NCBI GenBank assembly: GCA_000697055.1
Contig: JNDT01001714.1
Span: 1 to 51,051 of the forward strand
Origin: Saksenaea vasiformis B4078
Lineage: Eukaryota > Mucoromycota > Mucoromycetes > Mucorales > Saksenaeaceae
Reading direction: 5' to 3'
Length of the DNA: 51,051 nt
Positions 48,077 through 51,051 of the stretch are shown in pieces (position 1 is the stretch's first letter; the number at the start of each line of letters is the position of its first letter). A program made the position numbers and the translations under genes. Under the pieces are notes generated by a model, which worked only from the letters and a program-made list of their open reading frames with translations, searched no databases and was not told where the DNA came from.

Positions 48077-49632
48077 TTACATATCTATTTGTCGTTTGTA
48101 CAATTGGCCTCGTAGAATGGCCCACGTTACAATACAGAGACATAACGCGGCAGAAGCAATTCCAACGACGAAGGTTGTCTGAAAGCACGCAGCACCTTCG
48201 CAGATTTCGACATTTTGGCGTTGAGCCTCGTAATCGTATAGGACACCGAACAAGGTATTAAACGTTTGGCTACCGAGAGCGGGTGCATAGAGCATCCAAC
48301 CCCTACAAACAAAAGGTCAGTCTTATTATCATGATGTAGGCCGTCGGAACTAACCAATTTCGGGCAAAAACCTAACATGATGTAGCAAAACAAGGTTAGA
48401 GATTTGATACTGAGGGTAATTTCCTCTTACTTTGCGTCCAAATTCCGTAATGGCTGCAGGAGAAATACCAAAAACTGAGCCGTAAACAATGGCCATCATA
48501 GTCGTAGCTGGTATCAATGCGTCAGCGCTCGAAACAGAGGTCGCTACATAGATCGAGCCCAATAACGACACGACAGCAGCAAACCAAAACATCCAGATCC
48601 GATGAACACCATATCGGCGCTTTAGCACGTCACTTGTAAGGCCAGAGATGCCACGCGCGCTGCAGTTGACAGCGCTGAATAAGGATACATGAACATTGCG
48701 GAGATGCTGTGGAGATATTGAGTTTGCAGGGAGGGCCAATAGGATCTGGCCAATGCTTGCCAAGTACACATAGCCCAAACCTAGACAGACAAACGAGGTA
48801 CAAAACAAGGCGATGGCGAATGGGTGTGTAAACAAAGTTACTCCTGATATACATTTTTCGCCATCGAACTTGGTGGATTCTTCGGGTAACAGTGGTTGTT
48901 CTTCAATATCGGTAATCATTTTTCCGGGTTCGTGTTGGATAGGCCCAAGGATGAAGGAACCGGCGAAAAAGCCGAGCCCCATGGCGGTACCCCAGAAAAG
49001 GATAAATCCATTGATATTCTCTTTAAAAAGATGATCATTGATCTGGGAGAATACAATACCACAAACACCAATAGCTGTGCTTGTCATGCCCATGGTGAGA
49101 CCAGGATGTGATTTAAAATTGTGTGACTTTATACATGAACCAATGAGTTTTGGGAAGATAAACCCCCGTTTTTTTAATCCCTTTCTTTCTAACCTGTGAA
49201 TCGAGTGCGCAGAGATAAGCGACTGCTCCAGCTACACCAGTTATGATGAGATAAATGGCGCACAGCACCATGTGATTGGGTAGGTGACCCTCATACGTTT
49301 GGGTCAGTAGAAAGGGTCCCAGGAAACCCAGGACAGCGGCGACACGAAGAGAACTGTATAGATAGAATTTGCATGAATGAATGGATTGCCCTATCAACGA
49401 ACCTCCGTTGTCCTAAGCGTTCAACCAGCCATGCGACTAATGGTCCTGAACAGGACATGCCGAGGAAGGTCGCTGTACTGACCATGCTATTTCCAAGAGC
49501 ACTCCAGTGGAAATGTGTGGTTAACGAAGTACCGAAGATTGGATATACGTATTGAGGGCCTGACAGATTGGCTACGACCAACGCTGCCAGAAATGAAATC
49601 GCATAGTTAAATTTAGAAGGTGGATCAACCAT
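48077..49632 (-). CDS. MFS transporter, Mch1/nodulin-like type
   Basis: Five exons in phase: 49632-49403, 49353-49194, 49126-48431, 48371-48355, 48302-48077; 442 residues with about 12 hydrophobic segments. Exon 4 is only 17 nt (VFARN plus two bases). The N-half has the major-facilitator loop signature LVERLGQRR; the loop before the second half is acidic (DIEEQPLLPEE). TM order, the sequence FGTSLTTHFHWSALGNSMVS and the FGRKVFARNWGWMLYAPALG motif fit the fungal Mch1/nodulin-like monocarboxylate-transporter-related group. The substrate is not predictable; yeast Mch proteins do not transport monocarboxylates. The second intron ends in AAG. Tandem with RPL34, about 330 bp apart. Confidence 0.9.
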
Positions 49633-49964
49633 TGAAAAAGAAGAAGTAGAAGAAGGGGAAAAGATAAGGAATCAAAAGAACGCTTAGGTGTGTTTTATTC
49701 GTTTTCTGAGTCTCATTTTTCTGTGATGAAAGATCATCCACATGCTTTTTTTGCATTTCCCCGCGCAGCTGACTTTTCCCTTCTCCCCCCACCAGTCGAG
49801 CCTATACCAGTCTTTTGTTTCCCACACTTCACCCCATCATCTACGCACGTGGCGTCTGATCTGTCGGACAGTGACCACATTATGCATCATTTCAACAATA
49901 GCAACAACAGAAAAAACCACAAGATAAATGCCATGTAATTATTTCTTTATAGAATTGAAGCAAC

Positions 49965-50407
49965 TTATTTCTTGCCCTTAAGCACACGCTTGACGATCTT
50001 TTGTTCTTCGATCAAGAAAGCACGCACAATGCGGTTGCGGACACAGTGAGCACAGCGGGATCCACCATAGGAACGGCTGACAGACTTCTGGGTCTTGGAG
50101 ACCTTGGCGAACTCGCGGGCACGGAGAGCCTTGATCTATACATATTGCAATTAGCTTCAGCGTTTGTATTCTTTCGCTCAACTTACGCCCTGGATCGTCT
50201 CACCACAGTCACCGCAGCGAGGACCCTTCACAGGCTTCTTTTCGTACTGGTAGACGAGCTTAGCACCTGAAATGGCAATACTTAGTCTCCTCGTCATATG
50301 TTGTGTCATTTGTTGATGTTGATCTTACCAGGTGTCTTGACGACACGGACACGGTTGGAGCGAGTGTTGTAGGAAAGGCGGCGTCTGTACGTGAGTCTTT
50401 GAGCCAT
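49965..50407 (-). CDS. RPL34: 60S ribosomal protein eL34
   Basis: Three exons in phase: 50407-50329, 50266-50187, 50135-49965; 109 residues, slightly shorter than the 117-121 of yeast and animals. It is a component of the large cytosolic ribosomal subunit. The N-terminus [20 protein letters not shown] is diagnostic, followed by [16 protein letters not shown], the [15 protein letters not shown] zinc-site half and the [16 protein letters not shown] half; the four cysteines are intact. It ends LKGKK. No damage is seen. Confidence 0.97.
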
Positions 50408-51051
50408 TGCTGATTATGCGATGATGGTCATTGGCAAGTGGATCGATAGGTGGAGTTGAATAAGAAGAAATAGAAAAAAAAGGAGATCATCCGTCATATT
50501 TAGATACATCCATCCTTTTAACAAAACGACATTCGTTGTTCTTTCTTACCTTACAATATCACAGCAAAGTGAATGAGAGAGGGAGGATCCATCTTTCTTG
50601 GTGCACTGGTGAACAGGTGTCGCTACACGCACCCCAACGCAGCACCCCGCTAACGACGTCAACAAAACTAACCAATCATTTAATTTTCTTACCTTCCGGA
50701 CGCCGTGGCGTTCCGGTTCCATCCCGGAAGCAGCAAAACCCGGGCCCGACGGATGGGCTGGATGGCGGGTCCCTACCGCCTTACCACTCGTAGTGGACAT
50801 GGGAGAACTGAGTCACAGCCGGACTGTAGCTTTTCATCCATCCAGTCTGATCATCGCTGCAAGTTCCAGGAAGTCCCTACTCTGTCGAATAGACATTGCT
50901 GAAAACTCCAAGAAACCCCTGCTCTGCTCAGTAGATCTACAAGAAAAATTTAGTATTTTCTCTTTTTTCTCTTTTACACGTGAATCAACACTTACGAAAA
51001 AGCCGTCTGGCTGAGACTGACCACTTGCAGAGACCCAACAAACCTGGGGGA
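50408..51051. other. Right edge: RPL34 promoter and uncertain frame
   Basis: The near part should be the RPL34 promoter. A minus frame at 50800-50546 (MSTTSGKAVGTRHPAHPSG, then GMEPERHGVRK with a GTAAGA donor) could be a first exon of another gene, but nothing confirms it. Beyond it, an imperfect direct repeat of about 42 bp (TCCAGGAAGTCCCTACTCTG / TCCAAGAAACCCCTGCTCTG) spans about 50863-50945. Confidence 0.35.

Noticed and set aside
50546..50800. Possible first exon on the minus strand upstream of RPL34
   Set aside because: GC-rich open frame with a donor-like site, but no downstream exon or family signal.
1..51051. CRISPR array, tRNA or rRNA genes
   Set aside because: No regularly spaced repeats with unique spacers, no tRNA arm motifs and no rRNA-like sequence were recognised on reading both strands by eye.

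Overview
The window looks like nuclear DNA of an early-diverging, Mucoromycota-type fungus. Housekeeping genes are cut by many short introns (about 41-100 nt, mostly GTAAG...YAG), and the repeats and orphan protein families are of a kind I associate with Mucorales. The organism is inferred from gene content, intron style and remembered family resemblance; no search was possible. No CRISPR array, tRNA or rRNA was recognised.

Layout. Positions 1-15 kb are repeat-rich and gene-poor. They hold one intact F-box/LRR gene (1174-2883), two short TA-flanked MITE-like elements, a broken Tc1/mariner (IS630-type) transposase (about 3.8-5.3 kb, minus), a 5-kb multi-exon locus of unknown lineage-specific proteins (6.4-11.2 kb, minus), and a decayed CACTA/Tnp2-like transposase (12.9-15.0 kb, minus). 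Positions 16-23.6 kb are a conserved block: PRI1 (DNA primase small subunit, 11 exons), CSN4 (COP9 signalosome subunit 4), a RUS/DUF647 protein and eIF3j (HCR1-like). Positions 23.6-30 kb are again repeats, including a second transposon remnant (24.9-26.7 kb), a pair of tandem arrays, and second copies of two dispersed repeats.

Positions 30-50.4 kb are mostly genes: an orphan coiled-coil protein, a divergent P-loop GTPase-like protein, a secreted S28 serine carboxypeptidase, a TMEM94-like divergent P-type ATPase of about 17 exons, an MFS transporter, and ribosomal protein eL34 (RPL34). Convergent pairs are CSN4/RUS, GTPase/S28 and TMEM94/MFS. Divergent pairs are RUS/eIF3j and S28/TMEM94. The genes do not form one pathway; the conserved ones cover replication, protein turnover, translation, transport and proteolysis.

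Most exon boundaries below were worked out by hand from GT/AG sites and reading-frame phase. For PRI1, CSN4, RUS, eIF3j, S28, MFS and eL34 every exon joins in phase and gives a protein of about the family length.
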